From: Salegentibacter sediminis
GTDB lineage: Bacteria > Bacteroidota > Bacteroidia > Flavobacteriales > Flavobacteriaceae
Reading direction: 5' to 3'
DNA: 64,000 nucleotides
Assembly: GCF_002078605.1 (NCBI RefSeq)
Contig: NZ_MSJR01000004.1
Span: forward strand, 124,001 to 188,000
Under the pieces are notes generated by a model. The model ran no database searches, was not told the DNA's origin, and saw nothing but the letters and a program-made list of their open reading frames with translations. Positions 7,638-15,995 of this stretch are shown in pieces. Position numbers and translations under genes: made by a program. Positions within the stretch are counted from its first letter, which is position 1; every line of letters begins with the position of its first letter.

Positions 7638-9484
7638 CTGGTTATCATTTTAGAAAGGGGTAATCCCTCTTTGATTAGGTTTAATTTGTTTTGAACATTT
7701 TCGGTTAATAAATAGCTGGGCTTAAGCACAGGTTTTTTTAATACTTTTCTCTCGGTTAGTTCTTTGATGATCCCGATATGTTTTAAGCCGAATTTTCCTG
7801 CCAGCAGCGGTTCAAATTCGCCTCCGTTCTGAAGGTGATGTCTAAGTTCTACCAGGCCTTTGAGGTAGATGATATCTTTTAAAAAGCCGCCGCCCTGCAT
7901 AATTCTGGAGGTGATGTTAAAGGCTCTCTCTCCTGAAAATCCATAATCTGTGGTCAGCAGGCGGAATATTTGCTGAAAATCTCCACCTTCCATCAGGGCC
8001 GATCCGGCAATAACTCTTCCTGCAAGGGTTCTCAGACGGTTTGCGGTAAGTCCATCTACAAGGTATTCGGCCATAACCGCCAGGCCTTCCTGCAAGGGAT
8101 CGTAATCTGCAAGGCCTGTACGTAATAAAGACAAAGGCTGTCGGCTGCCGTTGTAATAGGTAAGTACATGGGTGCCTACCTCGTGCTGGATTAAAGCTTC
8201 AGTTTCTGTTTTATTCATCTTGTAATCCTCGGGGATAAAGAGTTCCCCTTTGGAAACCATCATGATATTTACATCCTTACGGATATGCACCTTGCTTTTA
8301 AAATTTTCATCCTGTTCTGTAAAGTAATCGAATTCCCGTCGCGCAAGGCTTGAGAAGCCTTTGGAGTCAATCATTTCGGCATCTTTAACGGGGTCTTCCT
8401 CATCTACTTCCCGTAGTAGTTTACCCGCCTCTTCACATAAGGTGGTGTCTATCCCTTTATATAGCCTGATACTGTTATAAAAGAAGTTTTTGGTGCCTCT
8501 TTCGCTGAGCATAGTGATTTGTTGGTCCAGTTCTTCCCGTTTTTCTCTGAAGAGATGAGACATTGCGGGATCGTCTATATCCTCTATTTTAAGATTGTAT
8601 AATTCCCGTTTAAGCACATCGGGATCTATAGGTAAAAGACGGTAGTGATAATCCAGCAGCTTATCGTAATTGGAATCGAAGAACTCTTTCTTGATCTCGT
8701 GAATATTAGAAGGGGAGACTAACCACAGGAATTCATAAGAACTCTCTATCTGCCCCAGCTTTTTATCTATCTCAAAGACCTTGTCTTTTAGGTACCTTCT
8801 CCCCAGGGCATGAAAACTTGCCACCCCACAGGAAGTTTGCACCCTTATATAATCAAAGATCGCTTTGTGAATAGCCTTAACGATAAAATCACGATAACCC
8901 CGGAAAAATACCGGGTAGAGTTCTCCCTCCATATTTCGATAAACAGGCGGAATCTCCAAACCGACCACCACAGCCCCCGATTGTTTGGTTTGTTCTATTT
9001 CCATTAAAGGAGGTTCGCCTTCTTTTTGCCTGTTTGGGGTATCCTTTATTTCAGATTTGAGATAAAGCCCGGAATAACGTTCATTGATCTTTTCCAATTC
9101 TTCCTGTAAAAGTCCCAGGGAAGAAGCCAGCTTTTTGGCCGGACCTTTAATAGTAAAACAAGCGGAACCGGGTTCACCGGCATATATCTCAAAAAGCAGA
9201 TAAGATTTAAAATCGCTGGCCAGTTTATCTGAAACCTGGAAAAGTAAGTCCTGGTAGGCTTCAAAGTCCCTGTCGCCAATTATAAGATAGGAAGCTTCGC
9301 ACATTACTATACGAGCTGTACCGGCATCGTTTTTACGACGGCGGTAAACAATTAGATAGGGCAGGTCCTTTTCAATATGGAGCATTCCACCCCCGGGAAG
9401 ACTGCAGCTTAACTCCTTTTCTTCCTCCAGGTTTGTTAAAATTTGCTTAATCGATTTCTCAGATAATTCCGATATATCCAGCAT
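7634..9484 (-). CDS. DUF1704 'QEGLA' zinc metallopeptidase (MATCAP-like)
   Basis: 616-residue member of the family annotated as flavohemoglobin expression-modulating QEGLA-motif protein. The human relative MATCAP removes the C-terminal Tyr of alpha-tubulin. The zinc motif HEVGTH (434-439, HExxxH) is followed by QEGLA at 465-469, giving E466 or E473 as third ligand. The N-terminal ~190 residues are a family-specific domain without catalytic motifs. No signal peptide, so cytoplasmic. It is the promoter-proximal gene of a three-gene operon with an ATP-grasp ligase and an M14-type hydrolase. Carboxypeptidase chemistry is inferred from the family; the bacterial substrate is not known to me. Confidence 0.88.
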   Translation of the reverse strand: MLDISELSEKSIKQILTNLEEEKELSCSLPGGGMLHIEKDLPYLIVYRRRKNDAGTARIVMCEASYLIIGDRDFEAYQDLLFQVSDKLASDFKSYLLFEIYAGEPGSACFTIKGPAKKLASSLGLLQEELEKINERYSGLYLKSEIKDTPNRQKEGEPPLMEIEQTKQSGAVVVGLEIPPVYRNMEGELYPVFFRGYRDFIVKAIHKAIFDYIRVQTSCGVASFHALGRRYLKDKVFEIDKKLGQIESSYEFLWLVSPSNIHEIKKEFFDSNYDKLLDYHYRLLPIDPDVLKRELYNLKIEDIDDPAMSHLFREKREELDQQITMLSERGTKNFFYNSIRLYKGIDTTLCEEAGKLLREVDEEDPVKDAEMIDSKGFSSLARREFDYFTEQDENFKSKVHIRKDVNIMMVSKGELFIPEDYKMNKTETEALIQHEVGTHVLTYYNGSRQPLSLLRTGLADYDPLQEGLAVMAEYLVDGLTANRLRTLAGRVIAGSALMEGGDFQQIFRLLTTDYGFSGERAFNITSRIMQGGGFLKDIIYLKGLVELRHHLQNGGEFEPLLAGKFGLKHIGIIKELTERKVLKKPVLKPSYLLTENVQNKLNLIKEGLPLSKMITR

Positions 9485-10150
9485 TCTTTTAAACGTCTTG
9501 GTTTGTTATTATGATTTTAATTTTTTGCAATGGCCTGAAAGTCTTTGATAAAGCCAATTTTTTCTCAGAAGCCTTAGATTAAATTTAGAAAGAAAATCGG
9601 GCTTAAAAAGGTGAAAATCAGACTTTGGGTTTTTTTTAGGATATGAAAATCACCCACTGAGGGAAAAATTATCGGCCCGATATAAGAGTTCCTTACTAAA
9701 GGAATAGAAGTTGGGCTCAGAGACGCTGCAACCAATAAAGTATAGGAGAATAATTACAAGATTAAGATAAATAACGGGCTTTATCGAATTTTTGAGGCCT
9801 TTATAGAATAATAATTAAAGTTTTAATAAAAGGCCTTACCTTTATTACAACTCATTGAGTTCACACTTTTTTGCCTCGTTTTTCATCCTTTTAGATTTTT
9901 ATTTTTATAGAAGATCGGTAATTCGTGCCCTACCTATATTTTAATAGAGAGTTATTGGTCATAAAAGCCCTGAGATATCAGGGCTTTTTTAGGTCATCTA
10001 AAGCAAATAGAAGTTAAGGCGAAGGTCTCATTTGTGCTTCCCGCAAGAAAATTTTTAATAAGCCAGGCTAAAAAAACAAAATTCTAAAACAGAAAGTCTA
10101 CAAGTCCAAATTCATAATTTATCTTGCAACATCTAGATAAATTAATTTGA
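9485..10150. other. 666-bp spacer with an orphan terminator
   Basis: No credible coding sequence on either strand. The stretch is AT-rich and contains one clear + strand terminator hairpin (9963-9990) with no gene in front of it. It separates the DUF1704 operon from the AT-rich cation transporter and may be a scar of lost DNA or hold an untranslated transcript. Confidence 0.5.
9963..9990 (+). terminator. orphan intrinsic terminator
   Basis: An 11-bp stem (9963-9973 with 9978-9988) with a tight loop and a T tract. No coding sequence precedes it on the + strand, because the nearest upstream gene points away. Confidence 0.7.
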
Positions 10151-10945
10151 ATGAAAAAGTCAATATTCGAAATTTCAAAGATGGATTGCCCTTCGGAAGA
10201 AAATCTAATTCGAATGAAATTAGATGGGATTACAAACATTAAAAATCTCGATTTTGACATTCCAAATAGAAAACTCACTGTATTTCATACAGGAGAAACT
10301 GAACAAATTGAGAAGTCTTTACTCGGATTAAATTTAGGAACTAAAAAGATAGATACAGAAGAGACTGACCAAGTAGCTTTTGAAGAAAATTCAAATCAAA
10401 AGAAACTACTTTGGTCTGTATTAGCCATAAACTTTACGTTCTTCATAATTGAGATGACAACAGGAATAATCTCAAAATCAATGGGATTAGTCGCAGATAG
10501 TTTAGATATGCTGGCAGACTCATTCGTGTACGGAATAAGTCTATTTGCTGTAGGTGGTTCAATAGTTAAAAAGAAGAAAATTGCCAATTTAGCTGGATAT
10601 TTTCAAATTCTATTAGCAGTAATGGGATTTGCAGAAGTCCTAAGAAGATTTTTTGGCAACGAGAAACTTCCGGATTTCTCAACTATGATTATTGTTTCAG
10701 TTTTTGCATTAATCGCAAATGGAATTTGTTTATACCTACTCCAAAAATCAAATAATAAGAAAGAAGCTCATATGCGAGCCAGTATGATTTTTACATCAAA
10801 TGATGTAATTATAAATTTAGGAGTTATTACTGCCGGCCTACTTGTAAATTGGTTAAACTCAAGTAAGCCAGATTTAATAATAGGAAGTATTGTTTTTATT
10901 TTAGTAATTCAGGGAGCAGTAAGAATATTGAAAATTGGAAATTAG
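10151..10945 (+). CDS. cation transporter, CDF-like with N-terminal HMA-like domain
   Basis: 264-residue membrane protein. Residues 1-70 resemble a heavy-metal-associated ferredoxin fold, but 'MDCPSEENL' keeps only one Cys (C13; CxxxE instead of CxxC). Residues 85-264 form a cation-diffusion-facilitator core with about six helices. D119 and D123 ('DSLDMLADS') match the YiiP zinc pair D45/D49. In helix 5 D218 is kept but the expected His four residues earlier is F214, so the site is incomplete or tuned for another metal. Base composition is visibly more AT-rich than the flanks, and it lies between an empty spacer and a repeat array, suggesting horizontal acquisition. Confidence 0.82.
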   Translation: MKKSIFEISKMDCPSEENLIRMKLDGITNIKNLDFDIPNRKLTVFHTGETEQIEKSLLGLNLGTKKIDTEETDQVAFEENSNQKKLLWSVLAINFTFFIIEMTTGIISKSMGLVADSLDMLADSFVYGISLFAVGGSIVKKKKIANLAGYFQILLAVMGFAEVLRRFFGNEKLPDFSTMIIVSVFALIANGICLYLLQKSNNKKEAHMRASMIFTSNDVIINLGVITAGLLVNWLNSSKPDLIIGSIVFILVIQGAVRILKIGN

Positions 10946-11305
10946 CCGCACTTGCAAAGACAGAGATTAATGGCCAATAGGGACCCTGAATCAAGCTCAG
11001 GGTGACGGTATGGAAGATCTTTTTTGATTCGTCATTCCGGGCTGGACCCGGCCTCTCATCGTCCGGTTCTCAGTTGTGAGTTGTGAAGTTGTCAGTTGCT
11101 CACTCAGATGAGACCCTGAGTCAAGCTCAGGGTGACGACGGTTATTTTTGTGTTGTTTCGTCATTCCGGGCATGACCCGGAATCTCATCGTCCGGTTCTC
11201 AGTTGTGAGTTGTGAAGTTCCCGGTTGCTCACTCAGATGAGACCCTGAATCGGGTTCAGGGTGACGTGGGGCTATGCTTATGGCGGGGTTATTCATCGCG
11301 TCATT

Positions 11306-11794
11306 CCGGGCGTGACCCGGCATCTCCTCCTGAAAGGGCTGCTTCAGGTTAAAACAAAAAACCTAAACTCACTCCATACGACCTGTAAATTAGACTTTTC
11401 CCTCTTTCTCCCGGTTCATCCAGGAATGCCTGGTTTTCGTCAAGCATGTAATAATTATAATCGGCAAAGACATTTAGGTTTAAATTGAAATCGTAATTCT
11501 TCACGATCGGGAACTGAAGTCCGAGTCGCACATTGGCCATATCGCCTTTTATCTATGTCCTGGGCATTTGTAGTGAAGCTAAAGAGAAGGATTAAAAATA
11601 GAAGTGATCTTTGCATGGGGGTGTTTTAGGGCTTTTCTTTATTGGTGTTCTTTTATTAATAAATGTTACCCTTTGGGCTAAGTTTTTCTTTGATTACTGC
11701 TATGAGACCCTGAATCGAGTTCAGGGTGACGTTGGGGTATGCTTATGGCGGGTTATTCATCGCGTCATTCCGGGCTTGACCCGGAATCTCATCG
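11306..11794. repeat. duplicated block, copy 1 (deleted form)
   Basis: This 489-bp block is collinear with 11890-12761, which is 872 bp. The difference of 383 bp is one internal deletion, joined at 11554/11555 and corresponding to 12139-12521. Elsewhere I see only a couple of substitutions (for example near 11464 and 11321), so the duplication is recent. Both copies begin and end inside B palindromes. Confidence 0.85.
11349..11616 (-). pseudogene. deleted copy of the outer-membrane protein gene
   Basis: Keeps the start codon (ATG at 11616), signal peptide and first 20 codons of the intact gene at 11933-12583, and its C-terminal 68 or so codons, but lacks 383 bp in between. The deletion is not a multiple of three, so the two ends are out of frame and translation from the ATG soon hits a stop. 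The two copies are otherwise nearly identical. Confidence 0.85.
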
Positions 11795-11932
11795 GGCGGT
11801 TGTGAGTTGTGAAGTTCCCGGTTGCTCACTCAGATGAGACCCTGAATCGGGTTCAGGGTGCCAGTATGGAAGATCTTTTTTTTGTCCTGCCGGGCGTGAC
11901 CCGGAATCTCCTCCTGAAAGGGCTGCTTCAGG

Positions 11933-12583
11933 TTAAAACAAAAAACCTAAACTCACTCCATACGACCTGTAAATTAGACTTTTCCCTCTTTCTCCCGGTT
12001 CATCCAGGAATGCCTGGTTTTCGTCAAGCATGTAATAATTATAATCGGCGAAGACATTTAGGTTTAAATTGAAATCGTAATTCTTCACGATCGGGAACTG
12101 AAGTCCGAGTCGCACATTGGCCATATCGCCTTTTATCTTATCGCTTAGTCCCACGTTATAGGCGGTCATTAGGTTTATGTTTACGCTTTCGTAATTGATG
12201 AAATGGTATCTTATAATAGCACCTAATTTCAAGGCTGAAATTTTCTGCTGGCCCTGGTACTGAAATCCGCCAACGGCACCCAAACTAAGTTTATTGAAAA
12301 CAGGATAATTAATGCTGTATAGAGCACCAAAGGAAGCTTTGTTTTCCAGCTCGGCATTGCCTCCCGAAATCAAATCTCCATTGGTTTTATATCTCGAAAA
12401 ATCATAGCGCACTTCATAATTAACGCTGAATTCGGCTTCGGCGGTAGAAAACCAACGCTTGGGGATCTTATCCTGGGAGGAATTTCCAGCTATGCCTTTC
12501 CCGGCGGTAAAAAGGTCGCCAATGTCCTGGGCATTTGTAGTGAAGCTAAAGAGAAGGATTAAAAATAGAAGTGATCTTTGCAT
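11933..12583 (-). CDS. outer-membrane beta-barrel protein of unknown function
   Basis: 216 residues: signal peptide (MQRSLLFLILLFSFTTNAQ), a short linker, then alternating amphipathic strands of a small barrel ('FSVNYEVRYDF', 'KLGAIIRYHF', 'NVRLGLQF', 'GVSLGFLF'), ending in the terminal Phe typical of BamA substrates. I cannot assign a ligand or enzyme activity; an OmpW/OmpA-like barrel without a periplasmic domain is the closest description. The gene is embedded in the palindrome array and a truncated duplicate lies upstream on the map. It shares its promoter region (12584-12660) with that duplicate. Confidence 0.8.
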   Translation of the reverse strand: MQRSLLFLILLFSFTTNAQDIGDLFTAGKGIAGNSSQDKIPKRWFSTAEAEFSVNYEVRYDFSRYKTNGDLISGGNAELENKASFGALYSINYPVFNKLSLGAVGGFQYQGQQKISALKLGAIIRYHFINYESVNINLMTAYNVGLSDKIKGDMANVRLGLQFPIVKNYDFNLNLNVFADYNYYMLDENQAFLDEPGERGKSLIYRSYGVSLGFLF

Positions 12584-13254
12584 GGGGGTGTTTTAGGGCT
12601 TTTCTTTATTGGTGTTCTTTTATTAATAAATGTTACCCTTTGGGCTAAGTTTTTCTTTGATTACTGCTATGAGACCCTGAATCGAGTTCAGGGTGACGTT
12701 GGGGTATGCTTATGGCGGGTTATTCATCGCGTCATTCCGGGCTTGACCCGGAATCTCATCGCGCGGTTATCAGTTCTGAGTTCTGAAGTTCCCGGTTGCT
12801 TATTCAGATGGGACCCTGAAACGAGTTCAGGGTGACGTTGGGGTATGGTTATGGCAGGTTATTCATTGCGTCATTCCGGGCTTGACCCGGAATCTCATCC
12901 TGCCGTTCCCGGTTATGAGTTCTGAAGTTCCCGGTTGCTTACTCTTATGAGACCCTGAATCGGGTTCAGGGTGACGTGGGGCTATGCTTATGGCGGGGTT
13001 ATTCATCACGTCATTCCGGGCTTGACCCGGAATCTCATCCTGCTGCTTTGACCTGTGCTTGCCTAGCTCACCCTTGTGAGACCCTGAGTCAAGCTTAGGG
13101 TGACGGTTTTTTGTGTTGTTTCGTCATACCATCCCGAAAGCTAAAAGCCCTCATCGGGTTAAGGCTCTTTAGCTGTAGAATTAAGTCAAAAAGCTGGGAG
13201 AAAAATTAGATTTTTAAAAATTAAAAGGACCTGTCTTAATTAACTTTATTTGTT

Positions 13255-13950
13255 TTAAGATGCATTAAGCGAGGTCAATAATTTTTTTATATCGCTGTTA
13301 TTCCCATATAAAACCATCACATCGCCAGAATGCAGTTTGGTTTGCGCAGAGGCCACTCCCTGTACTATAGAAACATTTTTTCTGGCTCCAATTTCATTGT
13401 TCTCCGTGGCAATTCTTATGGTAGTTAGTACAATAATATTATGCTTGCGTTTTAGGCCAAGCTCCTGTAGCGTTTTACCGTCATATTCTTCAGGTACTTC
13501 GGTTTCAACGATGCTGTATTCGCCTGTTACTTCGAAAGAATCTACAACACCTTCCAGATTAAGCTTTTTAGACCAGCGCTCAGCGGTTTCTTCCTCGGGA
13601 TGGATAATCTCTTCCACGCCCATCGCTTCGAGAACCATCTCCTGCAAGGAGGAAACAGCACGGCTAATCAATCTTTTTACTTTCAGTTGTTTCATTAAGG
13701 CGGTAGCCATGATATTAGCCCCTAAATCTTCGCCGATACTAACTATTACTATATCGGTATCTTTTAGAGGTAAGTTAGTGACCGCGTTAAAATCTGTTGC
13801 ATCCAGACTTATCGCGTGGGTAATCTTTTCTTTTATGGCTTCAACGCGATCCAGGTTATTATCTACTCCAATCACTTCATTTCCCATAGCGGTAAGTTTT
13901 TCGGCCAGGGAAGTACCAAAATTACCCAATCCTATAATTATATATTTCAT
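13255..13950 (-). CDS. ktrA: potassium channel regulatory subunit KtrA/TrkA (RCK)
   Basis: Cytoplasmic gating ring subunit of a Ktr/Trk potassium uptake system. Residues 1-130 are an RCK_N Rossmann domain with G7xG9xxG12 and the acidic D30 that contacts the nucleotide ribose. Residues 150-231 are an RCK_C ligand domain. Length 231 residues with one RCK pair fits KtrA rather than the doubled TrkA of E. coli. It lies 11 bp downstream of the channel gene, in the same operon. Confidence 0.94.
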   Translation of the reverse strand: MKYIIIGLGNFGTSLAEKLTAMGNEVIGVDNNLDRVEAIKEKITHAISLDATDFNAVTNLPLKDTDIVIVSIGEDLGANIMATALMKQLKVKRLISRAVSSLQEMVLEAMGVEEIIHPEEETAERWSKKLNLEGVVDSFEVTGEYSIVETEVPEEYDGKTLQELGLKRKHNIIVLTTIRIATENNEIGARKNVSIVQGVASAQTKLHSGDVMVLYGNNSDIKKLLTSLNAS

Positions 13951-13961
13951 GCTTTTAATTT

Positions 13962-15749
13962 TTAGTTTATCAATATTTCTTCTTTAGGATAACGGTAATT
14001 TAAATGTTTTATATTTCTAAGCATAGCAATAAGTACCGTGAGCATACTAACTCTTCCAATAAACATAGTAGCAATAATTACCAGTTTGGAATAACTGCCA
14101 AGGCCTGAGGTAATTCCCATACTTAAACCCACAGTGCTGTAAGCAGAAAATGCTTCAAAAGTGATATCGGTTATATTTTTGTCACTTTCAAAAAGTGTTA
14201 CCAGGAAAATGGAAGCACCAATAACCAATAGTGATAATGAAATAATAGCAAAAGCACGTCTTATTGAAATAGGGGATACTTCACGGCGGTATACCTCAAT
14301 CCTGTCTTTTCCACGAGCAAGGCTAAAAAAATTAAGGCTAGCCAGGGCGAAAGTACTTGTTTTTATCCCGCCTCCTGTGGATGCCGGGGAAGCCCCTATC
14401 CACATCAGCAAAAATACGATCATTAAGGTAGAGAAATGGAGCGCCGAGGTGTCTACCGAGTTGAATCCGGCAGTTCTGGGTGTAGCGGCTCCAAAGAATG
14501 CGGTCACTATTTTTCCGAATGGGCCATGCTCTGCCAAAGTATTGTTATATTCAAAAAAGTAAAAGGCAAGCGAACCTGCGAATAATAGAATTGTAGTAGA
14601 TACCAGCACTATTCTGGAATTAAGGTTAAGCACCCATGGTAAATAATGGGCTTGTTGCGGGTCCTTAAATTTTTGAAATTTTCTGAATACATAATACCGT
14701 AAAAATTTATACAGGTTAAGCAAAATGGGAAAGCCTATACCCCCAAGAATAAACAGTGCCGCAAGAATGAGGTGCAAAGGATAATTAAACCTGAATGCAG
14801 GCTCGTAAAGGCTGTTTTCAAGGGTAGAGAATCCGGCGTTACAAAAGCCCGAAATACTGTGAAAAACCGCAAAGAATATTTGGTCAGGAATAGATGTGAA
14901 ATAGCTCCTATTAAGATTAAGATAAATTAGGAAAGCCCCTATAGCTTCGATCCCAAAGGTGAGTAAAAGTATTCTCTTTAAGACCATTAAAACTTCTCCT
15001 ATTTTCTCTGAATTGCTGATGTCTTTTAGCATAAGCTGGTTGGCATAGGAGGTATTTCCGCGGAAAAAATAACTAAAATAACTTGCAAAGGTCATGATCC
15101 CAAGGCCTCCCAATTGAATTAATATCATGATCACGCTTTGCCCGAAGCCGGTAAAAAAGGTGCCGGTGTCTACCACGATAAGCCCGGTAACACATACCGC
15201 GCTGGTAGCCGTAAATAGCGCATCTACGAGGGAAATTCCGGAGTGCGTGGCCTTAGGAAGCAATAGGAATAATGTTCCCAGAAATATCATTAGCAAAAAG
15301 CTAATTACAAAGAGTTGTGCGGGGTTTAGGTATTCTTTTCTGAAATTCAACCTAAAGGAAAAAACTTCGCGGAGAAAATACATCAATATGGCCAGGTAGA
15401 GCCACCCCATTTTATTAAAGACCTTTAAAATTTCAATATTTTCTACCAGGAATTCGCTCCTAATAAAAAGTAGTAGTAGAAAAGATATGATTAAAAACCA
15501 GTCAAATAAGGCTACTTTCCTGGGAGGCTTTTTTGGGGCTACAAATTTCCTAAAGAGCACATTAATTAAACCTATTCCTATGATAAGGTAATAGAGCTCT
15601 TTAAGAATGGCTTTCTCACTTTCAATATGAGTAAAACCTATATCGAAAATGACCAAAGCTATCCCGATCATACTTATAAAACCTGAGAATTTCCTGAGTC
15701 TTCTTTCCAGTTTCATACTGGCCAGAAGTTGAATTGAAAGTGGCGTCAT
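13962..15749 (-). CDS. ktrB: potassium translocating subunit KtrB/TrkH family
   Basis: K+ channel-like transporter of the inner membrane. Four selectivity-filter loops are visible in order: 'SAVCVTGL', 'SGFCNAGFS', 'PRTAGFNS' and 'SAYSTVGLSMG', each at the end of a pore helix. At 595 residues it exceeds KtrB (~445) and TrkH (~483) because of about four extra N-terminal membrane helices (residues 1-150). A Met at residue 12 is an alternative start. It is followed by ktrA and preceded by a 42-codon membrane peptide gene, with a promoter before that. Confidence 0.94.
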   Translation of the reverse strand: MTPLSIQLLASMKLERRLRKFSGFISMIGIALVIFDIGFTHIESEKAILKELYYLIIGIGLINVLFRKFVAPKKPPRKVALFDWFLIISFLLLLFIRSEFLVENIEILKVFNKMGWLYLAILMYFLREVFSFRLNFRKEYLNPAQLFVISFLLMIFLGTLFLLLPKATHSGISLVDALFTATSAVCVTGLIVVDTGTFFTGFGQSVIMILIQLGGLGIMTFASYFSYFFRGNTSYANQLMLKDISNSEKIGEVLMVLKRILLLTFGIEAIGAFLIYLNLNRSYFTSIPDQIFFAVFHSISGFCNAGFSTLENSLYEPAFRFNYPLHLILAALFILGGIGFPILLNLYKFLRYYVFRKFQKFKDPQQAHYLPWVLNLNSRIVLVSTTILLFAGSLAFYFFEYNNTLAEHGPFGKIVTAFFGAATPRTAGFNSVDTSALHFSTLMIVFLLMWIGASPASTGGGIKTSTFALASLNFFSLARGKDRIEVYRREVSPISIRRAFAIISLSLLVIGASIFLVTLFESDKNITDITFEAFSAYSTVGLSMGITSGLGSYSKLVIIATMFIGRVSMLTVLIAMLRNIKHLNYRYPKEEILIN

Positions 15750-15773
15750 TTTCCTGGAGATTGAATTAATGTC

Positions 15774-15902
15774 CTAACGAGAGCAGTAATCGAGGCCTAC
15801 TATTAAAATAAGAATAAGAATAACCATTATAATACCTGGCCATTTTAAATGAGAATAAGATTGATTTTTAGGTTCTCCTGATCCATCTTTCCGCTTAGCC
15901 AT
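15774..15902 (-). CDS. 42-residue single-span membrane protein at the head of the ktr operon
   Basis: ATG at 15902, TAG at 15774-15776, 24 bp before ktrB. The product has a charged N-terminal half (MAKRKDGSGEPKNQ) and one helix rich in Ile, Leu and Val (about residues 23-37), ending 'DYCSR'. A perfect -7 element (TAACTTTG, 15928-15935) lies at the right distance upstream, making this the first cistron. No family is recognised. By size and position it may be a KdpF-like helper or regulator of the channel, which is inference. Confidence 0.6.
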   Translation of the reverse strand: MAKRKDGSGEPKNQSYSHLKWPGIIMVILILILIVGLDYCSR

Positions 15903-15927
15903 GAGCTTATTTTAATTGGTTGGCTTG

Positions 15928-15935
15928 CAAAGTTA
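15928..15935 (-). promoter_or_regulatory. -7 element of the ktr operon
   Basis: TAACTTTG on the minus strand is a perfect TAnnTTTG. No clear TTTG box is seen 17-20 nt upstream. The expected start lies about 19 nt before the small ORF's ATG. Confidence 0.4.
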
Positions 15936-15995
15936 GGCTTCAACTTATAAGTAGAATATAAATTTTAGTGCGGGGATATAAAGATTTTATAAAGA

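Larger units (their letters stand above)
10982..13126. repeat. REP/REPIN-like tandem array of paired palindromes
   Basis: Nine copies of palindrome A (pattern GAGACCCTGA...TCAGGGTGACG; starts near 10982, 11111, 11240, 11705, 11837, 12671, 12811, 12950, 13079) alternate with copies of palindrome B (CGTCATTCCGGG...CCCGGAATCTC; near 11030, 11159, 11299, 11763, 11885, 12729, 12869, 13009, plus a decayed one near 13121). Unit period is 129-140 bp. The reverse complement of A and B have the same 28-nt length and share the ends CGTCA and TCTC, so each unit is an inverted pair with different stem cores. The array is interrupted twice by copies of an outer-membrane protein gene. No transposase of the RAYT type is in the window. 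Short open frames inside it are not genes. Confidence 0.9.

Noticed and set aside
9655-9810. Remnant of a coding sequence in the spacer before the cation transporter
   Set aside because: A frame with some protein-like stretches exists but is cut by two stops in about 50 codons and matches no family I know.
10997-11323. Protein-coding frames with repeated 'RHPELDSGSH' or 'ETLNRVQGD' words
   Set aside because: These are translations of the palindrome repeats; they lack starts, domains and consistent frames.
10982-13126. CRISPR array
   Set aside because: Repeats are long imperfect palindromes with 129-140-bp spacing, the intervening sequence is itself repeated, and there are no cas genes.
13337-13987. 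216-codon + strand frame opposite ktrA
   Set aside because: Antisense to a conserved RCK gene and rich in Ser/Thr/Ile as expected of a shadow.
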